The notes under the pieces were generated by a model. It was not told the origin of the DNA. It was given only the letters and a program-made list of their open reading frames with translations, and searched no databases. Both the position numbers and the translations under genes were made by a program. This document shows, piece by piece, positions 46,801 to 59,026 of a stretch of DNA of 64,000 nucleotides (position 1 is the first letter of the stretch; every line of letters begins with the position of its first letter). The DNA is from Lantana camara (taxonomy: Eukaryota > Streptophyta > Magnoliopsida > Lamiales > Verbenaceae), in assembly GCA_037501455.1 (NCBI GenBank), contig CM074858.1, positions 81,566,501 to 81,630,500 on the forward strand, given 5' to 3'.

Positions 46801-47468
46801 ACTGAGATAAATCCGCCACCATTCGTCGTTAGGCCGTCCAATTGGTACTCTTGTGTACGTCTCGCCGAGATAATCGAAATGGACTATTCGTTTGTTGAAT
46901 TCCGTCGAGAAACGATCGAGCTATAGGCCCGTAACCAAAGCCGCGCACAGTGACCGCGGGAGAGAGAGTGGGAGAGGAGAGAGAGAGAGAAAGGAGATTT
47001 GGGAGAAATGTGTCTTGTGCACAAGCTATATATAACCGGGTAACCTTATCGCGTAGCAAAGAGAAATATCGCGTACGAATAATCGTAAATAAAATTGGTA
47101 AAGTTACGAATAAACATTCAAGCCCCTAATTAATTTTATAAATTAAAATGAAAGAGAGGGATTTACCAATTAGAGTTTAATTCAATTTAATTTTAGAAAC
47201 CTTTCGTACAATTTAACGACACTTCGTAAACACATGATTGATAATTAATCTCAAGGAATTCGAGTAAACCGAAATTAAACAAGTTAAGTAACATGATGGA
47301 TATAAAATCAACTTGACAATTAATTTTAGAATAATCTGAATGATCACATATTAAATTGGATTTACATTGAATCACATAATTCAAGAACTCTTAAATTAAA
47401 CACACACAAGTGTAGAGACTTACTTGTTAATATCGTCAGGACGCCCCTCGAGAACACGGGGCGTCACA
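43807..47468 (-). repeat. LARD-2 right (5') LTR, part 2
   Basis: Continues from 28655 after the copia insertion and duplication (CCAGAAGACTCAC). Has three 45-bp repeats at 44477-44611, the GC-rich block at 45985-46815 and a GA-rich tract near 46960-46995, and ends GGGGCGTCACA at 47468. The following GTCTC (47469-47473) is the TSD of LARD-2. Confidence 0.92.
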
Positions 47469-50400
47469 GTCTCTAGAAGACTGAGTGAGCAGGAGCGATA
47501 CATAAATATAGAAAATGCGCACGCAAGTCATAAATCCCGAGTAAAGTTTTATTTAAAGTTAGTTCCCAAGAGGGTAAGAGAATAACTAAGCAATGATCGG
47601 ACTTTACGACTAATCATATTAAATTCATTGAGTTCATAATTCATACATAATCAATAAGGCTCGGCGAGTGAGCGTGCATTATCTCCAACCAAACTCCGAC
47701 CGTGTACGACAAATATCATTAATACATTAAATACGTGATCATGCAATATATTATAATACACACAGATCAAATATCATAACATAAGACATAGTCGTTTGGG
47801 CAATCCGTGTCCCGACCTTCCCGCACGGTGCATAACAATCACAACACAATCATAATCATAACGTAATCATAATCCTAACATAATTCCAACGTTCTTCCTT
47901 CGGGTGGTGGACGGGTTAGCAAGACCCGACCACCGGTCCATACATAGGCCAATGGGGGGTACATGAATTCCCCAAGGGCACTCAGCTCCCATTCCCCGCT
48001 AAACCTCCTAGCTAGGGCCGGTATCACCGTAAATGTGGTCGGACTAGTACAAGGGATCACCTTCGGCCCATGCCTCCTCGGATAGCCACTTGAACTAAGT
48101 CCCTAGGCCCATGCATTCATAATCCTGTTCATAATCATATTCTCGCCAAAACATTTGATTCATAAGAAACATAACATATTTCATAATTCTGGAGAAAAGG
48201 GTTACTCGATCATAATTTACTCGATGACTCTACTTTGAAAATATCATATATATATATATATACACACATAAGGTTTTGGCCAAAACTTGCCACATAAGGG
48301 TTATAGGGTTTGTTACATAGCTAAAACAAAAACACCCTCACCTTGAATACCACGGGACATAAAGCATAAGTAATGCGGGTGCCAATTCAAATTGGAAGTC
48401 TCCGCCCTGGAAACGAACTGTACAAGAGAAGGAACAAGGTGTACTCGTGAGAATTGACTCAATATGAGACCACATAGACGCACGACATGATATGCACATG
48501 ATATGAGATAAATAAGAAGCATGAATCATGTTATGAGGTCATATAATCGAGTAATTCATTCTAAACGTTCAGTACATGGTGGTTTCATATTCATGTGTTT
48601 CATATCTTTCATAAATCCTACCAAATTAATTCAAGGAATTCAAATGATACACATAATACATAGTATACCATGTATACAATTCGTATAAGTTATTAAAAAG
48701 AAGCAAGATGTCACTTAGGGTTCAAACATGAAGCATCAAAGCATACGTGTACCATTTAAGTTCATATCTTTCATATATCAAGCCAAAGCAATCCAAGAAT
48801 TCCAAATAACAAGCGTAACACGTCATATAACACGTATACATATCATACAAGTCATAAAATAAGAAATAAGAAGCAATTAGGGTTCATCTTGGAAGTAAAA
48901 GACCCATGCATGCGCACATTAGGAGCATTAATGACATATTGATACATAACTCGGAAAATATTCGACGACAAATCATGAAACTTCAAAACACATAAGTTAA
49001 CACATTATATGACATCTTAATGAAGTGATTGAACCAAAAACGAGCTAAATAATCCATGCAATTAATTTTTGAAATCAGAAATTTCATGCAGAAAGTGTGA
49101 GGGTCGCAGCCGCGACCCATTTCCTTCATGAAATGGTAGCGGTCACTAGCCATGCAAAATTCAGATTTTTCAGCAATTATTCCATGAATACGTGAGCAAG
49201 CCAAATTCAGGTCGTGGGGGCGACCTGAAATGCATGAAATTCAGGTCGCGGGCATGACCTGAGAGAGCAATCAAAGCACGCACAAACGAGTTGCGGCAGC
49301 GACCAAGATTGTTCTTGGTCCGATCGCGGCCACGACCTGCTCAAGTCTGGAGCAGAAATCAGCAAAAACAGAGCAGAAACGGGGCCAAGCTTTAACCAAC
49401 ATATTCAGGTAAGTCAAGCCAGCAAATACAAATTAAAACCAAGCTAAAAACACACTAGATCATGCCCCTAAGGCAATTAAACGGGAGATGAAGGTAAGAT
49501 GATCATATCATGAAATTACTTCAAAACTCCATTAATGGTAGCTCATGAATGCTTCAACTATCACATAATACATCACCATAAATGCAAAGAGGAAGTCAAG
49601 ACAATCATATTCATGCTTGGAATCAACCTAAATCATCAAAGAATGAGAGAGATCAACACATGTATCCAAAACCTAACTATTTCTTCTCTTCAGCCATAAA
49701 CCCATGAAATCATGCTCAAAATTGGGGATGAATGGATCAAAATGACTCATTTTGAATGTATCACATAACCCTAAACTCACCTTGTGAATTGAATGAAAGA
49801 TGAAAGCGATTTGAGCTTGAATCTCCAAGGTTGGGCATAGTGAAGGGAATGAACTCGAACAGGGCTTGGGGCTGATTTTTCTCTTGTTTGCTGAGTGTAT
49901 CTCGGTTGGAAGAGGGTATGGTCAGATCGTGGGTGTAACTAGGGTTCCATAGCCTCCAACCATGGTTAATTTGGTCAAGGTTTGAGGGAGATATGGCAGT
50001 TTTAGTAAAGGGTGGCAGATTTGCATTCGTTTCGGTTTTCGGTTGAATTTCGGGGATTCAAATGAACTTAGAAAAATATGAGGTTAAGTTTATTGAACCT
50101 GAATTTTTGTTACGAGTTCAACGGGGTTGACGAAACTCGATTCCGAGTTCCCTAGCTCAAGATATCACATACTAAAGCAATGGTGCGCTAAGTGCCCGTT
50201 AGCCCCCGGTTTGGTTCCAAGCATACCAAATAAATTTAAAACGCAATCAAAAGAATCCGAAAATGTAAAACGAGCATAGGTACACATTCATGACACACAT
50301 ATCTACAACATATTAAATTTCCACAAAATTCCGAATTCATTTCATATAGTAACGGCGCAACTTGTCACGTAAATGCAAATTGACTAAGAATTCATATAGT

Positions 50401-50725
50401 TTCAAAATTCAAATAAAATTTAAGAATCCATTTAAATATTTTATAAAAATATAACGAAATTCATATAATGGAAAATTAATGAAAATTACAATTAGTAATT
50501 AGCAAAAATGATTAATTAAGCAATTAAATATTTTAAACGCGCAATTAAGGAGCACACAAGTTATTCATATTAATTCCAATTCAATTATTGCATATATTTC
50601 AATTAATCACATATTTAACATTTAAATAAAGAAATTTAAATATAGAAAACACTTATAGCCAATTAATTCGCGCAAATTAGTAAACACGTACGTCATATTA
50701 AAATACAAAAAGTTGGGGCGTTACA
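47469..50725 (-). repeat. LARD-1 right (5') LTR, part 2
   Basis: Resumes GTCTCTAGAAGACTGAG, aligning with the left LTR from about 2847, and ends GGGGCGTTACA at 50725. The fold is at about 47907-48100 and decayed palindromes at about 49103-49340. ATGTA at 50726-50730 is the TSD of LARD-1. Confidence 0.92.
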
Positions 50726-50730
50726 ATGTA

Positions 50731-52775
50731 TCATATACATATACATTATTAAAGGCTTTATTCCCGTTCCATAATCCAACCATTTTTCATTAAGTTCGGC
50801 GAGTACGAGCATCCACCGTTACTTCTCATTACATTACATTACGTAAAACAGAAATCACATTCAATCCTCCCCTTCGGTGATGGAAGGGTTGCGCGACCCT
50901 AACCATCCATTAGTAAATTCCTCGAGGGGCGATTAACCCACACGAGTGCCATTATAAATTCCTCGCGGGGTAGCTAACCCACACGAGTCCTCCCCGGATA
51001 CATACCGAAGGCATCGAGAGCACCACGCCTTCCCAACCTTCCGGGGTTGCGCGTAATACCTCGGAGGGAAACCACGTTTAGGCTTAACCCGACGGCCCCT
51101 TACCGTACCGAGCGTCCTAACCGGTAATCTCCGTGGATCCAAACATTACTTTTACATAAACCTTTGTCATTGCATTCTCGCTCAAACTGAACCATTAACA
51201 TTACGTACATATGCATTAAACTTTCATTAAAACGTGAGCTCATATAGGCTCGTAGATATAACCCTTTCAAAAGCCGAAACTTTATCACAAGATCATAAAC
51301 ATATCGTACATTACACGTATTTAACTATATATATATAATATATAGTCACATGCGGGCTAGAAAATGAGCATTTAAGGGTCTTAGGTCAATTAACTAAAAA
51401 GAAAAGAGCCTAAACCTCACCTTGAACAAAAGAGTGTAGTGTGGTGCGAGAAAACAACCCCGAACAACTTAAACTTCGGGTACGACTCCTCTTGGAAGCA
51501 CTCCTGAGACAAAAAAACGTAACACTAAAGACTTAGACTCAAATATATACCATTTAGATGCACGCGATGCAATGAATGCGATGCATGCAAATAAAGTGCA
51601 AAAAGGTGTCATTTAAAGCGTTCAAATTCATATCACGTAAAATTCATATCTAATGAATCCATAAAATTAATTTAAGACATTTAACATATAATATAACATG
51701 TTTACATAACATATAAGTCATAAACATTTAAGAGAAGGCATTTAAAGAACATGAAATAAAATACGAAAAATCATGCACGCGGCATCGAATTATGTAAGAC
51801 CATAATATATGAAACTTAATAAAACAATTCAATATTTAAAATTCATAACATATATATAACATATTACATATATAACATATTATAATATATATGTATATAT
51901 ACTTATTCACGTACACACATGCACATATTGTAATCATATATATATATATATATATATCACCTACCATTAAGCTCACAAAAGGGACAAAGTAAAAGTTGGG
52001 AAAAGAATTAAAGCAGCACGTAGCATGCATGGAGATCTCAAGACACAATTTAATTCATATAATATATAAACACATATTGCCATTAGAAAGCTGGAGAATT
52101 CAAACAAAACTCATGCATGCATTTTACACAACAGGAATCACGTACAACATCATTTATTTCCAAGAAATATGTAGCAACTAAACCTTCATGCATGGAGTCT
52201 CCCCGCCTGGGGAAAAATCCTTAACGCAGCATCCCTGCCCGGAGAAGGGAGTGCAGAATGTTTATGCTTAAATGTCCCAGCTCGGGGACACTAACATCAC
52301 AAAATCTCCCAGCCCAGGGAGATCAATGCAGCAACAAAAATCAGCAGTTACAGCAGCTCAAAACCGTGGAGAAAACAGGGGAACGTAGCAGCAGCAGCAG
52401 CAGCAGGGCGGGTATGGACAAAAATTAACAGCAAGAAACAGCCCAAAACTTAAGCAATTTCAGTCACAAACTCCACCGACAACAACTTAGCATCAAATGG
52501 AAGAGAAAAGATCAACATTTCCATGGTTTCTTGCTTAAAAACTTCAAGAATATTAATGGTATCTCATTTATCATTCAACTATCAGCAAATCCAAATATAT
52601 AGAAGCATTAAAGAGGCAAAAGAAGTCACAAAATCAGTCTCAAAACTTCAAGTGATGCAAGAAGGAGCATATTCTTCAAATTTTCATTTAACCCTAACTA
52701 TTCATCATATAATCCATAATCAATGAATCTCTAACTTAGAACATGTAATATATGGATTAAAATGTGCATAAGAAC
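50731..52775 (-). repeat. Solo LTR 1, part 2 of 3
   Basis: Continues solo LTR 1 after LARD-1. Contains a stem-1 version of the conserved fold at 50879-50907 (GATGG-A-AGGGT with ACCCT-AA-CCATC) and the palindromes at 52200-52323. A (CAG)n run lies near 52389-52405. It is interrupted at AGAAC (52771-52775) by solo LTR 2. Confidence 0.85.
52200..52323. promoter_or_regulatory. Palindrome array in solo LTR 1
   Basis: 52200-52213 (arm TCCCC, centre GCCT), an imperfect TCCC...GGGA near 52232-52250, 52273-52290 (arm TGTCCC, centre AGCTCG) and 52304-52323 (arm ATCTCCC, centre AGCCCA). Confidence 0.5.
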
Positions 52776-53480
52776 TGTAGCACCCGGAACACCGAGATGG
52801 CACACCCCCGCACTATAGCTCAGTCCACATACGAAACGGGTAATCCGTACATGAACCCAAACTATAGCGAACGGGTGACAAAAGAAAATAAATCTCTAGC
52901 TATGAGGGACTAACCCTCATTAAATACCAACATGCATAAATAATAAAACGGAAGCATAATATTCATGCATTTCATTATCACCAATTCAAGTCCATATATA
53001 CAATCCCAACTATTCAATAACAAGTCATAATTAAGAGATATGTGTCAATAAAATACATATGCATTAACAAAATACATGTGACTGTGCTAGACCCAAAATA
53101 AAGACCGACTCGATCCCGCCTAGCATGCAACCTGCAGACCTGAAAATGTTGAGGTGTCAGTCTATGAAAGACTGAGTGAGGGGTTTAAATAAATATTAGC
53201 GCACATATCATATAAGTTATAGTCTCGGGTAAGGTTTTATAAAAGGAACAATATAAGTTCAATAATAAGATAGATCTCGCCCGAGACTACAACTATCCAA
53301 TTTAACAATATCAATCAATCAACTCACTTTAATTCAATCTGTGGCCCGTTGAGTGAGGGCAATTCTCCAACCTTACACCAATAGTGAACATTACCATGAT
53401 TAAGTTATAAATAGTTAAGTGATCATGCAATCAATTACAGTGCACAAGTAGCAATTTCAATCCCTTCTTCCTCCGGTGAT

Positions 53481-53662
53481 GGTGGGATTGCAAGGCCCCA
53501 CCACCCAATCACTATGTACGTTAGGAGCATGACTCCTACGTATGGGATTTCTTCCTCCACCAAACCTCCCGGTGGATTCAGAGTTGATCCCATAAGAGTG
53601 AGGGTAGTGCAAGAGTTACCCGTCAGCCCTTGCCTCCTCGGTTGGCTCAATACACTACCCTC
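53481..53662 (-). other. Conserved two-stem domain in solo LTR 2
   Basis: Stem 1: GGTGGG (53481-53486) with CCCACC (53497-53502). Stem 2: GAGGGTAGTG (53600-53609) with CACTACCCTC (53653-53662), a perfect 10-bp pairing whose sequence differs from Tekay-A and LARD-1 on both sides. Confidence 0.5.
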
Positions 53663-54469
53663 GGGCCCAAGTGAACACGACATGCTTACTCGCAAAAACA
53701 CGATCAATCACGATAAGTTCAATGTTATGAAAACCATTTGCAATCCATAAGGTTTTGAGAAAGATATATATATAGATCTATGTTTATATTTTGGCCGAAA
53801 GCATCACGTAGGAGTTTTACGGGTTCTATATATCTAGTAATTAAACCTCACCTGTGCCGAAAAAATAACAAGGATATGGCCATAGAGCTTGCTCCTCATC
53901 AACGGGAAGACAATCTGTGTAAAAAGGGACAAGTGTTTGTGAGACACGACTCGCATGAACCATTTACGACGCACGGCCAAGTTATGATCAATATGTCATG
54001 CAATAACAATTAAGGAATATCAAATAAAAGTATAATTATCAATAATCCATATATATATATCATATAATTCACATACGGGAGCCAAGGAAGTGAAAGCAAT
54101 GCAATAGGAGAGGTTTTGGTGAAATTTGGTAAAAACGGACAATTTTAGGAAACATACATGCTGAGGGAAAACTGGAATATCTTTAATTCTAGAAGCGGGA
54201 ATTAAGTTTTGTTTATTGGGAATGAAACTAGACACAAAGGCCTTTCCGATGATATATGGGTCATATTCTAGTTCAAAGTGAGGAGAAAATGGCGTAAGCT
54301 TGAAGTTAGGCGAGTGCAGTTTGTGGGGAAAATAGTGACGCCTAAAAGAATGGATTATATCTCACGAACTAGAAAAGATATTGAGGTGATTCCAATTGGA
54401 GGTTGTTTTAGACATCAAGAGGTTTCCAACGGTTCAAAAATCAGGTCAATCAGAGTTCACATGAGGGAG

Positions 54470-54590
54470 AAACGCCCATTTGAAAAATGGCCTGAAAACC
54501 TAAACGGGCGTTTGGGAACTCTCGGGTCAAAATTTTGGGAAGTGAAACGGGCGTTTGGTAATTGAACTAAGGGGCCAAACGGGCGTTTGG
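54470..54590. promoter_or_regulatory. Palindrome array in solo LTR 2
   Basis: Four units based on AAACG: 54470-54481 (imperfect), 54502-54513 (arm AAACG, centre GG), 54545-54556 (the same) and 54575-54590 (arm CCAAACG, centre GG). Confidence 0.6.
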
Positions 54591-55460
54591 AAGTGTTTTG
54601 AGCAAAAAACAGGGCAAAAACAGGGCATATGTACGGGAGTTGGCTCCCAAGACTTCCCAACACCAAATCAATGCAAGAATCAACTCAAAACTAACATATA
54701 ACATGTATATAACTAATATATATCAATTAGGCATGATATAAACCATAAAACATGCATCAATCATCAAGAATTCATCATTCAAAACCCCAAATAATTCCAT
54801 GGCCTCCAACTCTCATTTTATACAAGAATTCATGCAAGCTTTGAAAATTAATGATCCTAATCATGCTTCTAACATCAAATAAACAAGTAATCACATCATA
54901 GATTCTTAAACCCTACTTCATGTATAAATCAAGAACTCAATAATATCTCCAACTCTACCTTCATGAAAGAAAGAAGAGATGAAATGAAGTGATGATGTTG
55001 ATGCTCCAACATATGCAATTTCCCCTCGAATTCAAGCTTGAAAATGATGAAATTCACTTCTTCACCTTGGGGTTTTTGGATCGGGATGAGGGAGAGAGAG
55101 GAGGGATCATGTGTGTATATGTTTATATGCAATAAAGTGATATATGCTAGATATTATATGACTAGGCACAAATTGCAATTTAATCTCTCCAAATCATAAG
55201 TCATGCAATTAGGTTCACACTCATCGAAAATGGTCATTTAAGTCCCAAAAAAAGTTAATGCAATTAAGTCCACCAATTTAAGAAATGATCACTTAAGGGC
55301 AATTAGGCAATTAAACCACATTTGTCAAATAATTCCCGTAATTTCTCAGGTTAACAATTATTTCATATAAGTTTATAGAAAATATAGTGCATCTAAGGTT
55401 ATGCAATATATATAAATTATCACATATTGCACATAGGAAAAAACGGGGCTTTACAAGAAC

Positions 55461-56239
55461 GTGGAGAACAAGAATCGAAACTCACCTTGAAGCTTGGAAA
55501 AGGATTGATGATCAAAAGAGCTCTCAAGGTACAAAAATGGTGAAAATGGCTTGCTTCCCTTTTCTTTCCTTGCTCCAGTTTTTGTAGCAGCTGATGGGAG
55601 AGGGAGAGGGATCGTTTTTGTTGTTTTTAAGTTAAAGAAATGATTAGGGATAGGTTTTATAGGTCATAGGGCCGTTTTAGGGTACGAGTGGTTGAAATTT
55701 GCTTCGTCGGGGGGTCGAAACGGCATCGAAAAATTACAAAACTTGTTTCATTACGTCGGAATCGTCGAAAGGAGTTGAATGCGGAAGACTGCACTCGAAT
55801 CCGAGTGCCAGAGCTCAAGATATAAATTAAAATGTACACAAGTGTACTAAAATGACTTGTTTTCCAAACAAGTCCAAAACTTTCAAAAAGTTGCAAATAA
55901 GCCCAAAGCCAAATTTTCAATTAAGGCCACATACATATTTTAAAATCATGCTATTACATCCTTAAATCACGTATTTCACATAATTCACGAAATTAGCATG
56001 CTCGAGAATAAAATTCACATATCATAAATTTGTAATTCACAAGAATTCACATCGTAGTTTCACTTAGGGCATTTTCTTGATATTTAAATCACATATTTCA
56101 AATAATGTCAAATAATTCATATAGAAAACAATTGAAACAAAATATGAATGAATCAAATAAAAATGAAAATAAATACAATTACGGAAAAGAAACTCACACG
56201 TGGTACAAGCCTGTACGTGCGAACGAGCGGGGTGTCACA
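55461..56239 (-). repeat. Solo LTR 1, part 3 of 3
   Basis: Follows solo LTR 2 and runs to GGGGTGTCACA. It contains a donor-like CAAG|GTGAG (minus, 55488-55480) at the place equivalent to Tekay-A 10180 and LARD-1 5142. TTGTT (56240-56244) is the closing TSD. Confidence 0.87.
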
Positions 56240-56244
56240 TTGTT

Positions 56245-56664
56245 CCTATGGTTTAATTAACTATTGGTGATTGCCAGAGCAACATTGAACACTAATCAAG
56301 AACTTGGTTACACAACTTGAGAGAGAGTAATACAAATATAAGTGACTAGGTTGTAGAACTACACTTGTCAGATGAGTATCACATCAACTCTTGAATGTAT
56401 GATTCATTACTTTCCCCTGCCTGCTTAGTCTACTGATTTCTAATTCGTTTGTTTAGTTGTTACTTGTGCGTATTTCTAGTTAATTGTTTAACTTCAGTTT
56501 AGTAGATTAATAAACAACAACCTCTCAATTTTTTTCGTTCTTTAGATTAGAGAGAAGTGTTGAGTAGTGATTAATTTTCCTTCCTTGTGGGTACGATCCT
56601 ATTGTGCTACGTATATGTTAGTGTACACTTGTACGATTGGTTTTAACTGAAGTAGAACACAACA
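56245..56664 (+). repeat. Athila-like 3' LTR, second part
   Basis: Continues from 1738. AT-rich, then CCTTCCTTGTGGGTACGATCC and an end near AGAACACAACA (56664 or 56667). No PBS follows. Confidence 0.5.
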
Positions 56665-56667
56665 ACA

Positions 56668-56765
56668 TTGGGTCAAAAGATTCGGTCCATTCGGATCGAA
56701 TTTTAAAGCATAAGGGGTTCAAGCGACTTCAGAAAAACATGAGGCTTGTTCTGTTGGACTCGATT
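56668..56765 (-). repeat. Remnant of a further Tekay-like LTR
   Basis: AAGGGGTTCAAGCGACTTCAGAAAAACATGAGGC and its neighbours resemble the promoter-end part of the Tekay-type LTRs (compare 5416-5470 and 59750-59800). It appears to be the oldest layer, cut on the left by the Athila-like element and on the right by the next LTR. Confidence 0.4.
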
Positions 56766-57229
56766 TGTAGCACCCCAAACGAAAGGCACCATATCCCCCG
56801 TACTAAGACCTGACACGTATTCAAAATGGAAAGTCCGCACACGCAGGAAGTCAAAGCGAATGGGAGAAAAACAAAATCCAACCTAAGCTAGGCGGTACCT
56901 AAACCCTGTACAACAAGAAGATGCGAGACCTGGATGCAAAAGCAATGCAAAATATGAATTTTCAAAAATTTTATACATCCAGCATAACAATACAATCCAT
57001 AGATAACAAGTTAACTACACGGGTTCAACTAATCCAAGAAACCTGTCCTAACCTGTCCTGATATTCATACAATAAAGACGAGTTCAACTAGTCCAAGAAA
57101 CATGTCCTCACTTGTCCCGAATATTCATAACATAATTTAAAACAATGTATACGTATATGTATATACAATCATATCATATCTAACCGGTAACGAATATTCA
57201 TAACATAATTTAAACTAATGCATACGTAT
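56766..57229 (-). repeat. LTR fragment split by Tekay-B
   Basis: Starts TGTAGCACCCC with CATATCCCCCGTAC and GCGAATGGGAG landmarks. It is interrupted at 57230 by Tekay-B; its remainder should lie right of the window. Two near-identical stretches of about 39 bp (about 57118 and 57191, CGAATATTCATAACATAATT) lie about 73 bp apart. The expected TSD for Tekay-B is CGTAT (57225-57229). Confidence 0.75.
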
Positions 57230-57957
57230 TGTAGCACCCGAGCGCAAGGTACCACATCCCCCGCACTGAGACCCCACCCGAATATGAAATAGATAATCCA
57301 TAATCAAGCTAGATCACGGCGAACGGTGACATACACACACTCTATGCTAGGCGGGACTAACCCTTAAACCAAGAAATATAAGAATAGATAATAAAGCGGA
57401 AGCATAAATAACATATAAGCTGTACATTGAGCATCACGCTCCAAAAGAATATATCATAAGTCACATGCCTAAAAGGCCCAAAATATACAATTCCCCAAGT
57501 CATAGATAAAATAGCAAGACCATAAGTACGAGTATGCAAGTGTAAACAAAATATACAAGAGCTAGAAGCAAATGCAAGACTCTAGACTCGAATTCCCGCC
57601 TAGCTCCCCTTACACCTGCACAACAAAAACTGAAAACAATCCGGGTTCAGTCCAAAGGGGACTGGTAGGTATAAAACAGGGCATAAATATAGATAAAACG
57701 ATAATTAAACAAGTACATGTAAGCCATAATCCCAAATGAGGTTTTCAAAACATTTCTCAAGTGAGTGAAATAAGGAAATCATCAATCGGGATTATAACAC
57801 TCAAATTCATTAGGTCTTTAGTGGCCCGGTGAGTGGGCGTGCATTATCTCCAACCAACACCTTGTGTATTTCAATAAAACATTCATTCAATCATTCTTTT
57901 CATGCATACTATTCTTTTGTGCACATACATAACATATACTCCTTCTTCCTCCGGGTT

Positions 57958-58143
57958 GGTGGACGGGTTTGCAAGACCCGGCCACCCATGCATTGACCAA
58001 AAGGGGTTACATGACTCCCCGGATGGCACTCAACGTCCATTCCTCGCTAACTCCTCACGAGGTCCGGTTACGTCGTTAGATTGGTGGGACTAGTGAAAGG
58101 GATCACCGTCGGCCCATGCCTCCCCGGATAGCCTCTAGCACTA
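57958..58143 (-). other. Conserved two-stem domain in the Tekay-B LTR
   Basis: Stem 1: GGTGG-A-CGGGT (57958-57968) with ACCCG-G-CCACC (57976-57986). Stem 2 is weaker: TAGTG (58091-58095) with CACTA (58139-58143). The text between stems (CACCGTCGGCCCATGCCTCC) is shared with LARD-1. Confidence 0.45.
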
Positions 58144-58931
58144 AGCCCCTGGGCCCCATTCTATGCATTCGATCATTTCTCACCAAAACATTTAGGTAGG
58201 GTTCATAAAAGAAGGGATTTACGTTCAAAATCATAGACTCGATAAAAAGGACTCTATATATATATAATTTTAGGCCGAAATCTTTACACATAAGAGGTAT
58301 ATAAGGTCATTTAACTAAGTAGAAGAGAAACCCACCTTCAAAGATAAAATAAAAGGAGTAGAAGCTTCAAGGATCGCCTTCACCTTCAACCGGACCCGGA
58401 TCTGTGCGAACAAAGTCGTGTGAGACTCAAAATGACCAAATAAGACGCTCGGCAATAAAATGATCATGATATGAATGCATAAAAGATGATATTATGTAAT
58501 GGACACGTTCATGTGAACTATTAATGTCTTAAAGACATATAAACATTCATTCCATTCTTTTCCTAAAGCGTTCAAATTTGTTAAAGTTCAACATCTCCAT
58601 AAATCATACTAAGTTAGTCCAAGAAATTCAAATAACGATCATAACACATAGTATAACATGTATACGTATCATATAAGTCATTAAATAAGGAATAAATAAA
58701 AATTAGGGTTCAAATTTAAGAGCAAAGTCCATGCATGCGCACATTAGGAGCAAAGGAGACACATTGAAGCATAACTCGTAAAATATTCCACAAAAAATCA
58801 TAAAATTTCATAACAGTCAAGATAATACATGTTAGCATAGCATAGAAGTCATAAAAGAGGTGTAGGAATATAAAACAAGCGAAGAAAAACAAGAAAAAAC
58901 GAAACCGGAGCAATAAAAAAAAACTGGACAG

Positions 58932-59026
58932 AATCCACCCCTATGGATTTTTCCAAAGGGAAAAATCCACCCCCATGGATTTGGTCCAGACCTACTGACT
59001 CAAATCCACCCCCGTGGATTTGAGTC
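58932..59026. promoter_or_regulatory. Palindrome array in the Tekay-B LTR
   Basis: Three units: 58932-58949 (arm AATCCA), 58963-58982 (arm AAATCCA) and 58997-59026 (arm GACTCAAATCCAC, loop CCCC, arms perfect over 13 bp). Confidence 0.7.

Larger units (their letters stand above)
21841..47468 (-). mobile_element. LARD-2: non-autonomous LTR element carrying the copia insertion
   Basis: Left LTR 21841-25782; right LTR 28194-28655 plus 43807-47468; TSD GTCTC at 21836-21840 and 47469-47473. The internal region is only 2.4 kb (25783-28193), with a PBS, a polypurine tract and a stem-loop array but no coding sequence. Its LTRs start TGTAACACCCC and share CATCCCCCGCA, GAGACC and the GCGAACGG landmark with the Tekay-type LTRs, but most of the LTR body is different and partly GC-rich. 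It is a distinct LARD family. Confidence 0.9.
2369..50725 (-). mobile_element. LARD-1: non-autonomous Tekay-related LTR element (contains Tekay-A, LARD-2 and copia)
   Basis: Left LTR 2369-6086; right LTR 21185-21840 plus 47474-50725. ATGTA flanks both ends (2364-2368 and 50726-50730). With nested elements removed, the internal region is about 3.1 kb (6087-7504 and 19503-21184) and has no gag or pol. The PBS (21165-21176) and polypurine tract (6087-6105) fit a minus-strand element. Long related LTRs around a non-coding core are the definition of a LARD. The LTRs are homologous to but clearly diverged from those of Tekay-A, so this is a separate family rather than a deleted Tekay-A copy. Confidence 0.9.
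52776..55455 (-). repeat. Solo LTR 2
   Basis: 2,680 bp, TGTAGCACCCGG to GGGGCTTTACA, with AGAAC directly repeated at 52771-52775 and 55456-55460. No internal sequence remains. Landmarks ACACCCCCGCAC, GCGAACGGGTGA and GACCGACTCGATCCCGCCTAG relate it to the Tekay-type LTRs, but it is its own family. Confidence 0.9.

Noticed and set aside
46606..46926. Arg/Ala-rich frames in the GC-rich block
   Set aside because: Composition effect of CCG repeats; the left LTR has indels there that break any shared frame.
52389..52405. (CAG)n run as a coding glutamine tract
   Set aside because: Short, no surrounding open frame, and inside a solo LTR.
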